Source: an uncultured Hippea sp. (GTDB taxonomy: Bacteria > Campylobacterota_A > Desulfurellia > JAADFJ01). Taken from it: DNA of 14,439 nt. The position numbers were made by a program, and so were the translations under genes. Shown here piece after piece: positions 8,365 through 14,439 of this stretch; the first letter of the stretch is position 1; each line of letters begins with the position of its first letter. The notes beneath the pieces are model-generated. The model was not told where the DNA came from. It did not search any database and worked only from the letters and a program-made list of their open reading frames with translations. Where the stretch lies: contig CAJVZA010000053.1 in assembly GCA_913009315.1 (NCBI GenBank), positions 1 through 14,439 of the forward strand. Direction: 5' to 3'.

Positions 8365-8470
8365 GGCACCTCTGTCATAATCTGTGGAATATAATTTTGA
8401 GCTGCAATTTGCGTCTTATAGGCGGACTCGGGCTCTGAATTTGAAATACACTGGATTAATAGAGGCGCTC
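8365..8470 (+). mobile_element. Miniature inverted-repeat element, copy B, inside the operon
   Basis: About 106 bases in the same orientation as copy C. They share the exact 16-mer CTGCAATTTGCGTCTT (8402-8417 and 14269-14284). The edges are imperfect versions of the family terminal repeat: GGCACCTCTGTCATAATC at 8365-8382 and GGATTAATAGAGGCGCTC at 8453-8470. It lacks some of the interior found in copies A and C. ATAAG occurs beside each edge (8357-8361, 8471-8475), a possible target duplication though three bases off on the left. It accounts for the only large gap in the operon. A TATAAT at 8390-8395 has no good -35 partner. Confidence 0.65.
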
Positions 8471-8495
8471 ATAAGTAATTTCATTTGAGGTATTC

Positions 8496-8993
8496 ATGTA
8501 TTATGTAGGTCTGAAAGAAGAAGAAAGTAAAGTAGAGGTTAGCGGCAGACGCGGTTCAATATTTGATGTCGAAATAGATGGAAAGCTTCGGCAGGTTGAT
8601 TTCGTAAAGGCTGAGAATTCGTATTCACTTATCATAGACGGCAAGTCGTATGAAATTGATTGCGAGAAATCCAAAAACGGGTACGATATCTGGATGGGCG
8701 GTAACTATTTTCAGGTATCGGTTTTGAGTGAAGCCCAAAAGCGCATACAATTGTCTAAAAAAGGGAAAAAGTCAGGCGGTCCTCAAATAATAGAAACTGA
8801 AATGCCCGGGAAAATTGTTTTAGTAAAAAAAGTTACAGGCGAAACCGTAAAAAAAGGCGAAACCGTAGTGGTGCTTGAAGCGATGAAAATGCAGAATGAG
8901 ATTCTGAGTCCCAAAGATGGAACCATCGAAGAGATGTATGTAAAAGACGCTCAAATGGTAGAAGCATCCGACAAACTTTTCAAAATCAAATAG
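8496..8993 (+). CDS. Biotin carboxyl carrier protein of the acyl-CoA carboxylase
   Basis: Carries biotin between the carboxylase and carboxyltransferase subunits. The C-terminal biotinyl domain (about 97-165) has TEMPGKIVLVKK and the biotinylation motif EAMKMQN with lysine 131. The N-terminal 80 residues are a beta-rich region (DVEIDGKLRQVDF, SLIIDGKSYEID) seen in stand-alone carriers of propionyl-CoA or related decarboxylase systems. A short Lys-rich linker (81-93) joins the two, without the usual Ala/Pro-rich stretch. TTGAGG lies about six bases before the ATG. Separated from the biotin carboxylase gene by 147 bases containing miniature element B, but only six bases from the mutase gene. 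The same domain occurs in Na+-decarboxylases, so the partner assignment rests on context. Confidence 0.9.
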   Translation: MYYVGLKEEESKVEVSGRRGSIFDVEIDGKLRQVDFVKAENSYSLIIDGKSYEIDCEKSKNGYDIWMGGNYFQVSVLSEAQKRIQLSKKGKKSGGPQIIETEMPGKIVLVKKVTGETVKKGETVVVLEAMKMQNEILSPKDGTIEEMYVKDAQMVEASDKLFKIK

Positions 8994-8999
8994 ATTTGC

Positions 9000-10649
9000 A
9001 TGAAAACAAAGCAAAATTGGGAAAAAGAATCTGTTGAACCTGTTTTGAAAAAAGTAGGCGAAAGAAGGGATAGATTTTCTACAACGTCGAATATTGAAGT
9101 CGAACGACTCTATACGCCCTCACCAATCAGCGAAGATTATTTAGAAAATCTCGGTTTTCCGGGAACTTTTCCTTTTACAAGAGGAATTTATCCGACAGGT
9201 TACCGGTCAAGATTCTGGACAATGCGTCAATATGCCGGGTTTGGTGATGCAGAAAGTTCCAATAAACGATATCGATATTTGCTCTCTCAAGGACAAACCG
9301 GACTTTCAATAGCATTTGATCTTCCAACACAGATTGGATACGATTCAGATGATTCCCATTCGGAGGGAGAAGTAGGCAAGGTAGGAGTAGCGATAGATTC
9401 TCTGAACGATATGGAAATCCTTTTTGACAGTATTGATCTGGAGAAGGTAAGCACATCAATGACTATCAATTCGACAGCGGCTATTCTTCTGGCAATGTAT
9501 ATTGCCTTGGCAAAAAAAAGAGGAAACAACCTGTCAAAAATATCCGGTACCATACAAAATGATATTCTGAAAGAATATATTGCTCGGGGAACATACATTT
9601 ATCCGCCCTCCCCCTCTATGCGGATTATAAGAGATCTGTTTTCGTTCTGTTCGGAAAATGTACCGAAATGGAACACAATAAGCGTGAGCGGATACCACAT
9701 AAGAGAGGCCGGATCGACGGCAGCCCAGGAGGTTGCATTTACGCTTGCCGACGGTATAAGCTATGTTGAAACGGCAATAAAGTCGGGGCTTGATGTCGAT
9801 AAATTCGCGCCCAGAATATCGTTTTTCTTTGGCGCTCATAATGATTTATTTGAGGAAGCGGCAAAATTCAGAGCAGCAAGAAGACTCTGGGCGAGAATTA
9901 CAAAAACACGTTTTGCTCCCAAAAATCCAAGATCTACGATGCTGAGATTTCATACTCAGACTTGCGGATCGACCCTCACGGCTCAGCAGCCGGTCAACAA
10001 TATCATCAGAGTTACAATTCAGGCACTTTCAGCTGTGCTCGGAGGCACACAATCGCTTCATACAAATTCGTTCGATGAAGCACTGGCTCTTCCTACGGAA
10101 GATTCGGCAAGAACGGCTCTGAGAACCCAGCAGATCATAGCTTACGAGAGTAAAATTGCCGATACGTTAGATCCGCTTGCAGGCTCTTATTATGTTGAAT
10201 CACTCACGAATCAGATGGAAAAAGAGGCATCCGATTATATTGATAAGATAGATAATATGGGGGGCATGGTCAAAGCTATTGAAAATGGGTTCCCTCAACG
10301 AGAAATACAAAATGCAAGTTATGAATATCAAAAGAAGATTGAATCTTTTGATGAAATTATCGTAGGGGTAAATAAATTTAAAATAGATGAAAAAAAACCG
10401 ACAGGACTACTTAAGATCGATGAAAGTCTGGCAAAAAAACAGATAAAAAAACTGAATAATCTCAGAAAGATTCGCGATAATCGAAAAATTGAACATGATA
10501 TTAAAATGATAAAAGAAGCTGCAAAAGATGAAACCAAAAATCTGATACCGCCAATTATTGAAGCAGTGTCGGATTACATGACAATTGGTGAAATCTCAAA
10601 TACGCTTCGCGATATTTTTGGGGAGTATCAGGAGCAGGTGATAATTTGA
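9000..10649 (+). CDS. mcmA1: Methylmalonyl-CoA mutase, large (substrate-binding) subunit
   Basis: Interconverts (R)-methylmalonyl-CoA and succinyl-CoA by an adenosylcobalamin radical mechanism. 549 residues cover the TIM-barrel part only; the B12-binding domain is a separate gene at 11029, as in two-part mutases of archaea and many anaerobes. Tyr78 in RQYAGF and Arg196 in ARGTYI match the residues that hold the methylmalonyl carboxylate in the Propionibacterium enzyme (Tyr89, Arg207); isobutyryl-CoA mutases have Phe and Gln there. His233 in SGYHIREAG and [14 protein letters not shown] (348-361) are also intact. [15 protein letters not shown] (317-331) is as in two-part forms. No clear ribosome site precedes the ATG, so reinitiation after the carrier gene is likely. 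The TGA stop overlaps the next gene's TTG start. Confidence 0.95.
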   Translation: MKTKQNWEKESVEPVLKKVGERRDRFSTTSNIEVERLYTPSPISEDYLENLGFPGTFPFTRGIYPTGYRSRFWTMRQYAGFGDAESSNKRYRYLLSQGQTGLSIAFDLPTQIGYDSDDSHSEGEVGKVGVAIDSLNDMEILFDSIDLEKVSTSMTINSTAAILLAMYIALAKKRGNNLSKISGTIQNDILKEYIARGTYIYPPSPSMRIIRDLFSFCSENVPKWNTISVSGYHIREAGSTAAQEVAFTLADGISYVETAIKSGLDVDKFAPRISFFFGAHNDLFEEAAKFRAARRLWARITKTRFAPKNPRSTMLRFHTQTCGSTLTAQQPVNNIIRVTIQALSAVLGGTQSLHTNSFDEALALPTEDSARTALRTQQIIAYESKIADTLDPLAGSYYVESLTNQMEKEASDYIDKIDNMGGMVKAIENGFPQREIQNASYEYQKKIESFDEIIVGVNKFKIDEKKPTGLLKIDESLAKKQIKKLNNLRKIRDNRKIEHDIKMIKEAAKDETKNLIPPIIEAVSDYMTIGEISNTLRDIFGEYQEQVII

Positions 10650-11032
10650 TAGATCATATCGGTATAGCAGTTAAATCTTTGGACAGCGCAGCAAAGAAAT
10701 GGGAGACAATATTAGGCATCAAAGCGGACATGATAAGTGAGGTTAAAAGCCAGGCCGTTAAAGTTGCCTTTTTTGGAACAGAAAATGGAAAAATTGAACT
10801 TTTAGAACCCACAAAAAACGATAGTCCTGTAAGAAAATTTTTAGACAAGAAGGGAGAAGGCGTTCATCATATTGCAATCAGAACAAAAAATCTCAACTCT
10901 TTAATAGACAAACTACGAAAAGACAATCAGGAGATTGCAGAGCCGTTTATAGGCGCAGAAGGGGCACGCGTAACATTTATTCATCCAAAATATTCCAATG
11001 GCGTGCTTATTGAGCTTGTGGAGATAAAATGA
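10646..11032 (+). CDS. mce: Methylmalonyl-CoA epimerase
   Basis: Interconverts (S)- and (R)-methylmalonyl-CoA, joining the carboxylase to the mutase. A 128-residue VOC-fold metalloenzyme with [13 protein letters not shown] at the start, IELLEP (50-55), EGVHHIAI (71-78) and GVLIELVE (119-126). Expected metal ligands His4, Glu51, His75 and Glu124 are present. The start is a TTG at 10646 that overlaps the mutase TGA by three bases; AGGAG lies 11 bases upstream, and the protein begins exactly where family members do, so the rare start is well supported. Its own stop overlaps the next start as ATGA. Slightly shorter than average but complete. Confidence 0.93.
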   Translation: MIDHIGIAVKSLDSAAKKWETILGIKADMISEVKSQAVKVAFFGTENGKIELLEPTKNDSPVRKFLDKKGEGVHHIAIRTKNLNSLIDKLRKDNQEIAEPFIGAEGARVTFIHPKYSNGVLIELVEIK

Positions 11033-11430
11033 GAAAACTAAGAATTATAGTAGCAAAGGCAGGTCTGGACGGACATGACAGAGGCGCAAAAGTCGTAAGC
11101 AGAGCATTGAGAGACGCCGGTTTCGAAGTAATTTATACCGGACTCAGACAATCCCCGGAACAAATAGTCTCTACTGCTATAGATGAGGGAGCCGATTTTA
11201 TAGGAATATCTATTCTTTCAGGCGCTCACATGATTGTAGCAGAAAAAATAATCCGGATTCTGAAAAAACGCAACGCCGCTGATATTCCGGTATTTATGGG
11301 TGGAATAATACCGGATTCGGATATCCCTGATTTAAAAAGGATTGGGATAAAAGCTGTGTTCGGTCCGGGAACCCCAACATCGAAAACGATAAATTATCTA
11401 AAAAACTATCACGAAAATGACAACAGTTGA
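11029..11430 (+). CDS. mcmA2: Methylmalonyl-CoA mutase, small cobalamin-binding subunit
   Basis: Holds adenosylcobalamin and pairs with the large subunit. The 133 residues are one B12-binding Rossmann domain. It has DGHDRGAKVV (14-23), where His16 is the lower axial cobalt ligand, SILSG (61-65), and GG (91-92) with VFGPGT (110-115), the full DxHxxG...SxL...GG signature. The best ribosome site of the downstream half of the operon (GGAG, 11020-11023) precedes it by five bases. Its ATG overlaps the epimerase TGA (ATGA) and its end overlaps the GTPase gene by 14 bases. Corrinoid proteins of methyltransferases share this fold, but the context and the start KLRIIVAKAGLDGHDRG fix it as the mutase subunit. 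Confidence 0.95.
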   Translation: MRKLRIIVAKAGLDGHDRGAKVVSRALRDAGFEVIYTGLRQSPEQIVSTAIDEGADFIGISILSGAHMIVAEKIIRILKKRNAADIPVFMGGIIPDSDIPDLKRIGIKAVFGPGTPTSKTINYLKNYHENDNS

Positions 11431-12283
11431 AAACAGCAGAAGACAGCTCGCCCAGCTCATACGAAAAATTGAAGAGGGTGAAGAATTTTCCTACTATACA
11501 AAAAGGATTCTTTCTCAAACAATTGGAATAACCGGTTCGGGCGGGGTTGGAAAATCAACTTTAATTACCAGGCTTATACAGCATTATCGTGAAAAAGGGA
11601 AAAAGGTGGCTGTTGTTGCAACAGATCCGTCATCACCATTTTCAGGCGGGGCACTTCTTGGTGACAGAATAAGAATGCAGCGCTTTGCAACAGATCCCAA
11701 TGTGTTCATAAAAAGCGTAGCATCAAGAGGAAAACAGGGAGGAATCGCTCTTTCAAGCGGAGCAATTGCTTCAGCACTGTCAGAAGCGGAATATGATCCA
11801 ATAATTATAGAAACTCTCGGAATAGGTCAGGATGAAATTGATGTATCAAAATTAGTGGATACATCGATAGTTATGTTTTCTCCAAGAACGGGTGATCAGA
11901 TACAGGCGATGAAAGCCGGCATTATGGAAATCGGGGATATTTTTGTTGTAAATAAGTCAGATATGCCTGCCGCCGATGCTATGGCAGCCCAACTGACAAA
12001 AGAAATATCCGAATCCGGAAGAAGAATAGAGATTATAAAAACGGTCGCCACAACAGGCGAAGGTATAGACAAACTTTTAGAAGCAATAGAGGAACATCAA
12101 AAGCTTATTGATGCGATCGGCAAGAAAAAAGAGAGCGCGGTCTATCAAATTGAATCAATATTGAGAGACAAGATATATTGCTATATAAAAGAATCTTTGC
12201 AGAAAAAAAATTATTGGGACAAAGCAATCAAAGATATTATAAACGGTGAAAGCATAGCTGAGATTATCAAACAGCTGGTATGA
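11417..12283 (+). CDS. meaB: MeaB/ArgK-type G3E GTPase, methylmalonyl-CoA mutase chaperone
   Basis: GTPase that gates loading and repair of adenosylcobalamin in methylmalonyl-CoA mutase. The P-loop is TGSGGVGKST (39-48), followed by ATDPSSPFSGGALLGDRIRMQ (68-88), the IETLGIGQDE region (131-140) and the guanine-specifying NKSD (179-182). At 288 residues it is shorter than the well-studied MeaB proteins (about 330), mainly at the C-terminal dimerisation arm. The P-loop (GSGGVGKS, where many members have GxPGxGKS) and TLGIGQDE (commonly TVGVGQSE) differ from the usual form, suggesting a divergent branch. The start overlaps the B12-subunit gene by 14 bases without a clear ribosome site, so translation is probably coupled. 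Its stop overlaps the ClC start (ATGA). Confidence 0.92.
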   Translation: MTTVENSRRQLAQLIRKIEEGEEFSYYTKRILSQTIGITGSGGVGKSTLITRLIQHYREKGKKVAVVATDPSSPFSGGALLGDRIRMQRFATDPNVFIKSVASRGKQGGIALSSGAIASALSEAEYDPIIIETLGIGQDEIDVSKLVDTSIVMFSPRTGDQIQAMKAGIMEIGDIFVVNKSDMPAADAMAAQLTKEISESGRRIEIIKTVATTGEGIDKLLEAIEEHQKLIDAIGKKKESAVYQIESILRDKIYCYIKESLQKKNYWDKAIKDIINGESIAEIIKQLV

Positions 12284-13953
12284 AACAAAAAAGCATTAAA
12301 TTTCTTAATGCTCTGGTTGTTCCCATCCTTGTTGGTGCCATCGGCGGATATTCTGCCATATTTTTCAGAGAACTGATAAAATTAAACGAATCACTATTTT
12401 CGACTTTATTCAATACCGATCAAAACAGCTATATTTATATAATATTGCTGCCGCTGATTCTTGTTTTCTCCAGGATAGTCTCAAAAAATTTCCTGAAAGA
12501 CACAAGCAACACAACAATAAATTCCGTTGCAAGAAATATTGCTATCAAAAAAGGAGATTTTGATTATAAGAAGGGAATAATTGCCGTAATTTTGACCTCC
12601 ATACATGTGGGAGCCGGAATACCTGTAGGCAGAGAAGGTCCAATCGCGAAATTAGGCAGTTCTATCTCTTCGCTTTTTTCAAAAATGATACCATTTACGG
12701 CAAGCAACGTCCCCTTGTATGCAACTTGCGGCGTTTCATCTGCTATTGCAGCAACATTCAATGCTCCCATTGCAGGAATCGTTTTCGGAATTGAAATTAT
12801 TCTTGGAAAAATAAGTATCGACACTTTAACACCTGTAACAATCTCTGTAATAACCGGAACGCTGATTTCCCGGTTTTATCTTGGAAATTATCCAACCGTT
12901 GCAGTTCCCCATCTTGTGTTCAGTTTTCATCTTTTATATTTCGCCCTGTTTAGCTCAATAATTTTTGCCCTATATGTCCTGGTATTTAAAAAACTTGCCG
13001 CATCTGTCGGCATGCTGGAGAAAAAGCTAAATATCAATCCTTATCTCTTTATCGCCATTATCGGTCTGATTGTAGGAGTTCTGATAGCTGTTATGCCTGA
13101 AATTAAAGGCATTGGATATGGCGAAATTGAAACTATTTTTTCTCAAAAACAAAACCTGATTCATGCTTTTGTTCTTTCTGCGACAAAACTAATTGCAACA
13201 GCACTTATTCTGGGATCCAATATTTTTGGCGGGGTTTTTGCTCCTTCGATATTTATCGGAGGTTTTTCAGGCTACTTTCTGGGCGGTCTTGCAAATACCG
13301 TAGATCCAAGAGCAATTGCACTTATAGGCGCCGCTTCCGTAACAGCAGGAATTGCCAATGCTCCGCTTCGTTCGGCTCTTATTGTTATGGAGTTGTCGCA
13401 AAGTTATCAACTAATAGTGCCGATACTTATCGGTTCAGTATTGACAAATTATATAGCTGCGCTTTTTTACAACGATTCTTCATCATACAGAGCAATGCTA
13501 TCAAAAGGATTCGATGTATCGGATACGGAATTGCTAAAGATTTTGAACAAAATTAAAACTGAGGAATTGATTGAGCCTACTCCTATGTTTAGAAAAGAAC
13601 ACACCCTTGTTGAGTTAAAAGATATAATAGAGAAAAGTGAAGCAAAATATTTTCCGGTTTTGGAAGAAAATAAATTAATTGGAATTGTATCATTGAGGGA
13701 TATCAGAATGTCACGAAAAATCGGTGATAACAGAATAGAAAAGATTATGACCAGAAAACCAAGATCGTTAAAGAAAAACAGCAGCGGGTCGGATATTATA
13801 AACTATACATCAAAAATGGATGTTGATCTTGTACCTGTTGTTGATTCAGAAGAAAATTTTGTCGGAATGTTTAATGTTAATAAATTTTTTAGGAAAATAA
13901 GCATCGAATATGCCTGCAGAACCAAATCACAAGAAACAGATCATTTAGAATGA
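12280..13953 (+). CDS. ClC-family anion channel/transporter with C-terminal CBS pair
   Basis: Integral membrane protein of 557 residues: a ClC transport core (about 8-405, many hydrophobic helices) and two CBS domains (about 430-540) that in this family bind adenine nucleotides. The gating-glutamate motif GREGP is at 117-121 (Glu119), the helix-N GGVFAP at 317-322, and NAPIAGIVFGIE at 161-172. Two canonical features are missing. The segment where GSGIP/GxGxPE would lie reads DTSNTTINSV (74-83). The internal proton glutamate (E. coli ClC Glu203) aligns with Ile173. It may therefore be a channel or an unusually coupled transporter; the anion cannot be told. Its ATG overlaps the meaB stop, placing it firmly in the operon although ClC proteins have no known role in this pathway. 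Confidence 0.9.
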   Translation: MKQKSIKFLNALVVPILVGAIGGYSAIFFRELIKLNESLFSTLFNTDQNSYIYIILLPLILVFSRIVSKNFLKDTSNTTINSVARNIAIKKGDFDYKKGIIAVILTSIHVGAGIPVGREGPIAKLGSSISSLFSKMIPFTASNVPLYATCGVSSAIAATFNAPIAGIVFGIEIILGKISIDTLTPVTISVITGTLISRFYLGNYPTVAVPHLVFSFHLLYFALFSSIIFALYVLVFKKLAASVGMLEKKLNINPYLFIAIIGLIVGVLIAVMPEIKGIGYGEIETIFSQKQNLIHAFVLSATKLIATALILGSNIFGGVFAPSIFIGGFSGYFLGGLANTVDPRAIALIGAASVTAGIANAPLRSALIVMELSQSYQLIVPILIGSVLTNYIAALFYNDSSSYRAMLSKGFDVSDTELLKILNKIKTEELIEPTPMFRKEHTLVELKDIIEKSEAKYFPVLEENKLIGIVSLRDIRMSRKIGDNRIEKIMTRKPRSLKKNSSGSDIINYTSKMDVDLVPVVDSEENFVGMFNVNKFFRKISIEYACRTKSQETDHLE

Positions 13954-13976
13954 TTACTGCAGGAAAATTACTTCGC

Positions 13977-14033
13977 CTGTCTGCGTGTAGCACCTGCCTG
14001 CCGCGCGCCAACGGTGCAGATAGATGCAGACAG
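13977..14033. repeat. GC-rich dispersed hairpin just after the operon
   Basis: CTGTCTGC (13977-13984) pairs perfectly with GCAGACAG (14026-14033), and GCACC (13990-13994) with GGTGC (14013-14017) inside it. No T-run follows, so it is not a classic terminator, though it could stabilise the operon's 3' end. Its GCCTGTCTGC motif also occurs in the insert at 475-519, pointing to a REP-like family. Confidence 0.65.
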
Positions 14034-14083
14034 ATCGCTCTGCTCATAGCAACAACAGAGTGCGCCAACCTAATAATTCCTCA

Positions 14084-14118
14084 CATTATGAGACCACTGC
14101 ACAGTAAACAGATTCACA
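14084..14118 (-). repeat. 35-bp inverted repeat arm, right copy
   Basis: Reverse complement of 91-125 with two mismatches in 35. Begins CATTATGAGACCACTGCACA. Similarity ends at the arm boundaries, consistent with a transposon terminal repeat. The interior of the inferred element would lie to the right, towards the window end. Confidence 0.85.
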
Positions 14119-14161
14119 GAAGTCAAAGAAAGGGTGAGATTTAGAAATTAAAATTTGAGGT

Positions 14162-14175
14162 ACTAACCGGTTAGT
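14162..14175. repeat. 14-bp perfect palindrome
   Basis: ACTAACCGGTTAGT reads the same on both strands. It sits just before the left terminal repeat of miniature element C, where it may be an insertion target or protein site. A similar string, TTAACCCGTTAGT, spans the inner edge of the left end repeat (about 34-46). Confidence 0.5.
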
Positions 14176-14177
14176 TA

Positions 14178-14340
14178 AGGGCACTTCTGTTAATCCGTAA
14201 ACGATCATCTTGAGTCCCAAATTCGCCTCCTCTGCGTTGCAAATTTTGGCAATAGCTCTTGTTATTACCTGCAATTTGCGTCTTGATGAGACGGATTTGA
14301 ATTCTCAATTTGAAACGCTTAGAATTAACAGAAGTGCCCT
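14178..14340 (+). mobile_element. Miniature inverted-repeat element, copy C (best preserved)
   Basis: A 163-base element bounded by a perfect 17-base terminal inverted repeat: AGGGCACTTCTGTTAAT at 14178-14194 and its reverse complement at 14324-14340. The interior matches copy A in reverse orientation (14197-14256 against 541-600) and copy B in direct orientation (14269-14284 against 8402-8417). There is no transposase gene, so movement would need an enzyme in trans. No clear target-site duplication is visible at its edges. It lies inside the region bracketed by the 35-base arms when the window ends are joined. Confidence 0.8.
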
Positions 14341-14396
14341 ATAGAATTTAATCCCCTGAAGATTGCCCTTTATTTGACTTCCCTGCGGGCTTTATG

Positions 14397-14439
14397 AGGT
14401 TTCCCATATACTTCGTTAAACTTCTTTGAATTAACCCGT
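14397..14439. repeat. 43-bp terminal direct repeat, right copy
   Basis: Identical to bases 1-43 in the same orientation. Together with the left copy it marks a possible circle of 14,396 bp or the shared part of two flanking repeats. Confidence 0.95.

Larger units (their letters stand above)
13954..14439. other. Repeat-dense region without a supported gene
   Basis: After the ClC gene, 486 bases hold no convincing coding sequence. They contain a GC-rich hairpin (13977-14033), one 35-base repeat arm (14084-14118), a 14-base palindrome (14162-14175), miniature element C (14178-14340) and the right copy of the 43-base end repeat (14397-14439). No hairpin here is followed by a T-run, so the operon terminator is not evident. 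Confidence 0.7.

Noticed and set aside
8367-8395. Internal promoter in element B based on TATAAT
   Set aside because: The -10 box is perfect but the sequence at the -35 position (CACCTC) is far from consensus and there is no extended -10.
13950-14144. Open frame starting in an ATGA overlap with the ClC stop
   Set aside because: It runs through the GC-rich hairpin and a 35-base repeat arm and has no protein-like conservation; the ATGA overlap is probably chance or the relic of a lost gene start.
14086-14274. Minus-strand open frame of 62 codons
   Set aside because: Lies entirely within element C and the repeat arm; its similarity to the tail region of the left element is explained by shared repeat sequence.
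1-14439. CRISPR array, tRNA or rRNA genes
   Set aside because: No regularly spaced repeats and no recognisable cloverleaf or rRNA segments were seen.

Overview
The window is A+T-rich, densely coded bacterial DNA. Its core is one block of ten same-strand genes (943-13953) for propionyl-CoA / methylmalonyl-CoA metabolism. The block is framed by short repeats and small non-autonomous mobile elements. Gene content fits an uncultured, probably anaerobic bacterium that oxidises or makes propionate by the methylmalonyl-CoA route. The split two-subunit mutase, three-part biotin carboxylase system and MaeB-type malic enzyme fit several groups (for example deltaproteobacterial or Cloacimonas-like lineages), and I cannot choose a phylum from sequence alone.

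Layout. 1-942: repeat-rich leader with a broken small gene (254-592), a miniature inverted-repeat element (copy A, 424-618), then a consensus-like sigma70 promoter (842-870). 943-8348: malic enzyme with a PTA-like domain (maeB), succinyl-CoA synthetase beta and alpha (sucC, sucD), carboxyltransferase (pccB-like) and biotin carboxylase. 8349-8495: a 147-base gap holding a second miniature element (copy B). 8496-13953: biotin carrier protein, methylmalonyl-CoA mutase large subunit, epimerase, B12-binding subunit, MeaB-type G3E GTPase and a ClC-family anion transporter with two CBS domains. Most of these genes overlap or nearly touch. 13954-14439: no convincing gene; a GC-rich hairpin, repeat arms and a third miniature element (copy C).

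How the genes work together. Propionyl-CoA would be carboxylated by the three-subunit carboxylase to (S)-methylmalonyl-CoA, epimerised to the (R) form, rearranged by the B12 mutase (protected by MeaB) to succinyl-CoA, and converted by SucCD to succinate with ATP/GTP gain. After succinate to malate steps encoded elsewhere, MaeB would yield pyruvate. The pathway is reversible, but the ATP-dependent biotin carboxylase and the absence of a sodium-pump decarboxylase subunit favour the oxidative direction.

The most unusual feature is structural. The first and last 43 bases are identical, and a 35-base inverted repeat sits just inside each end (91-125 and 14084-14118). Joining the ends gives a 14,396-bp circle in which those arms become the terminal inverted repeats of one roughly 438-bp element with miniature element C nested inside. 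So either the molecule is circular, or the catabolic block lies between two directly repeated copies of that element. The enzymes themselves belong to known families; I found no clearly new biochemical system.
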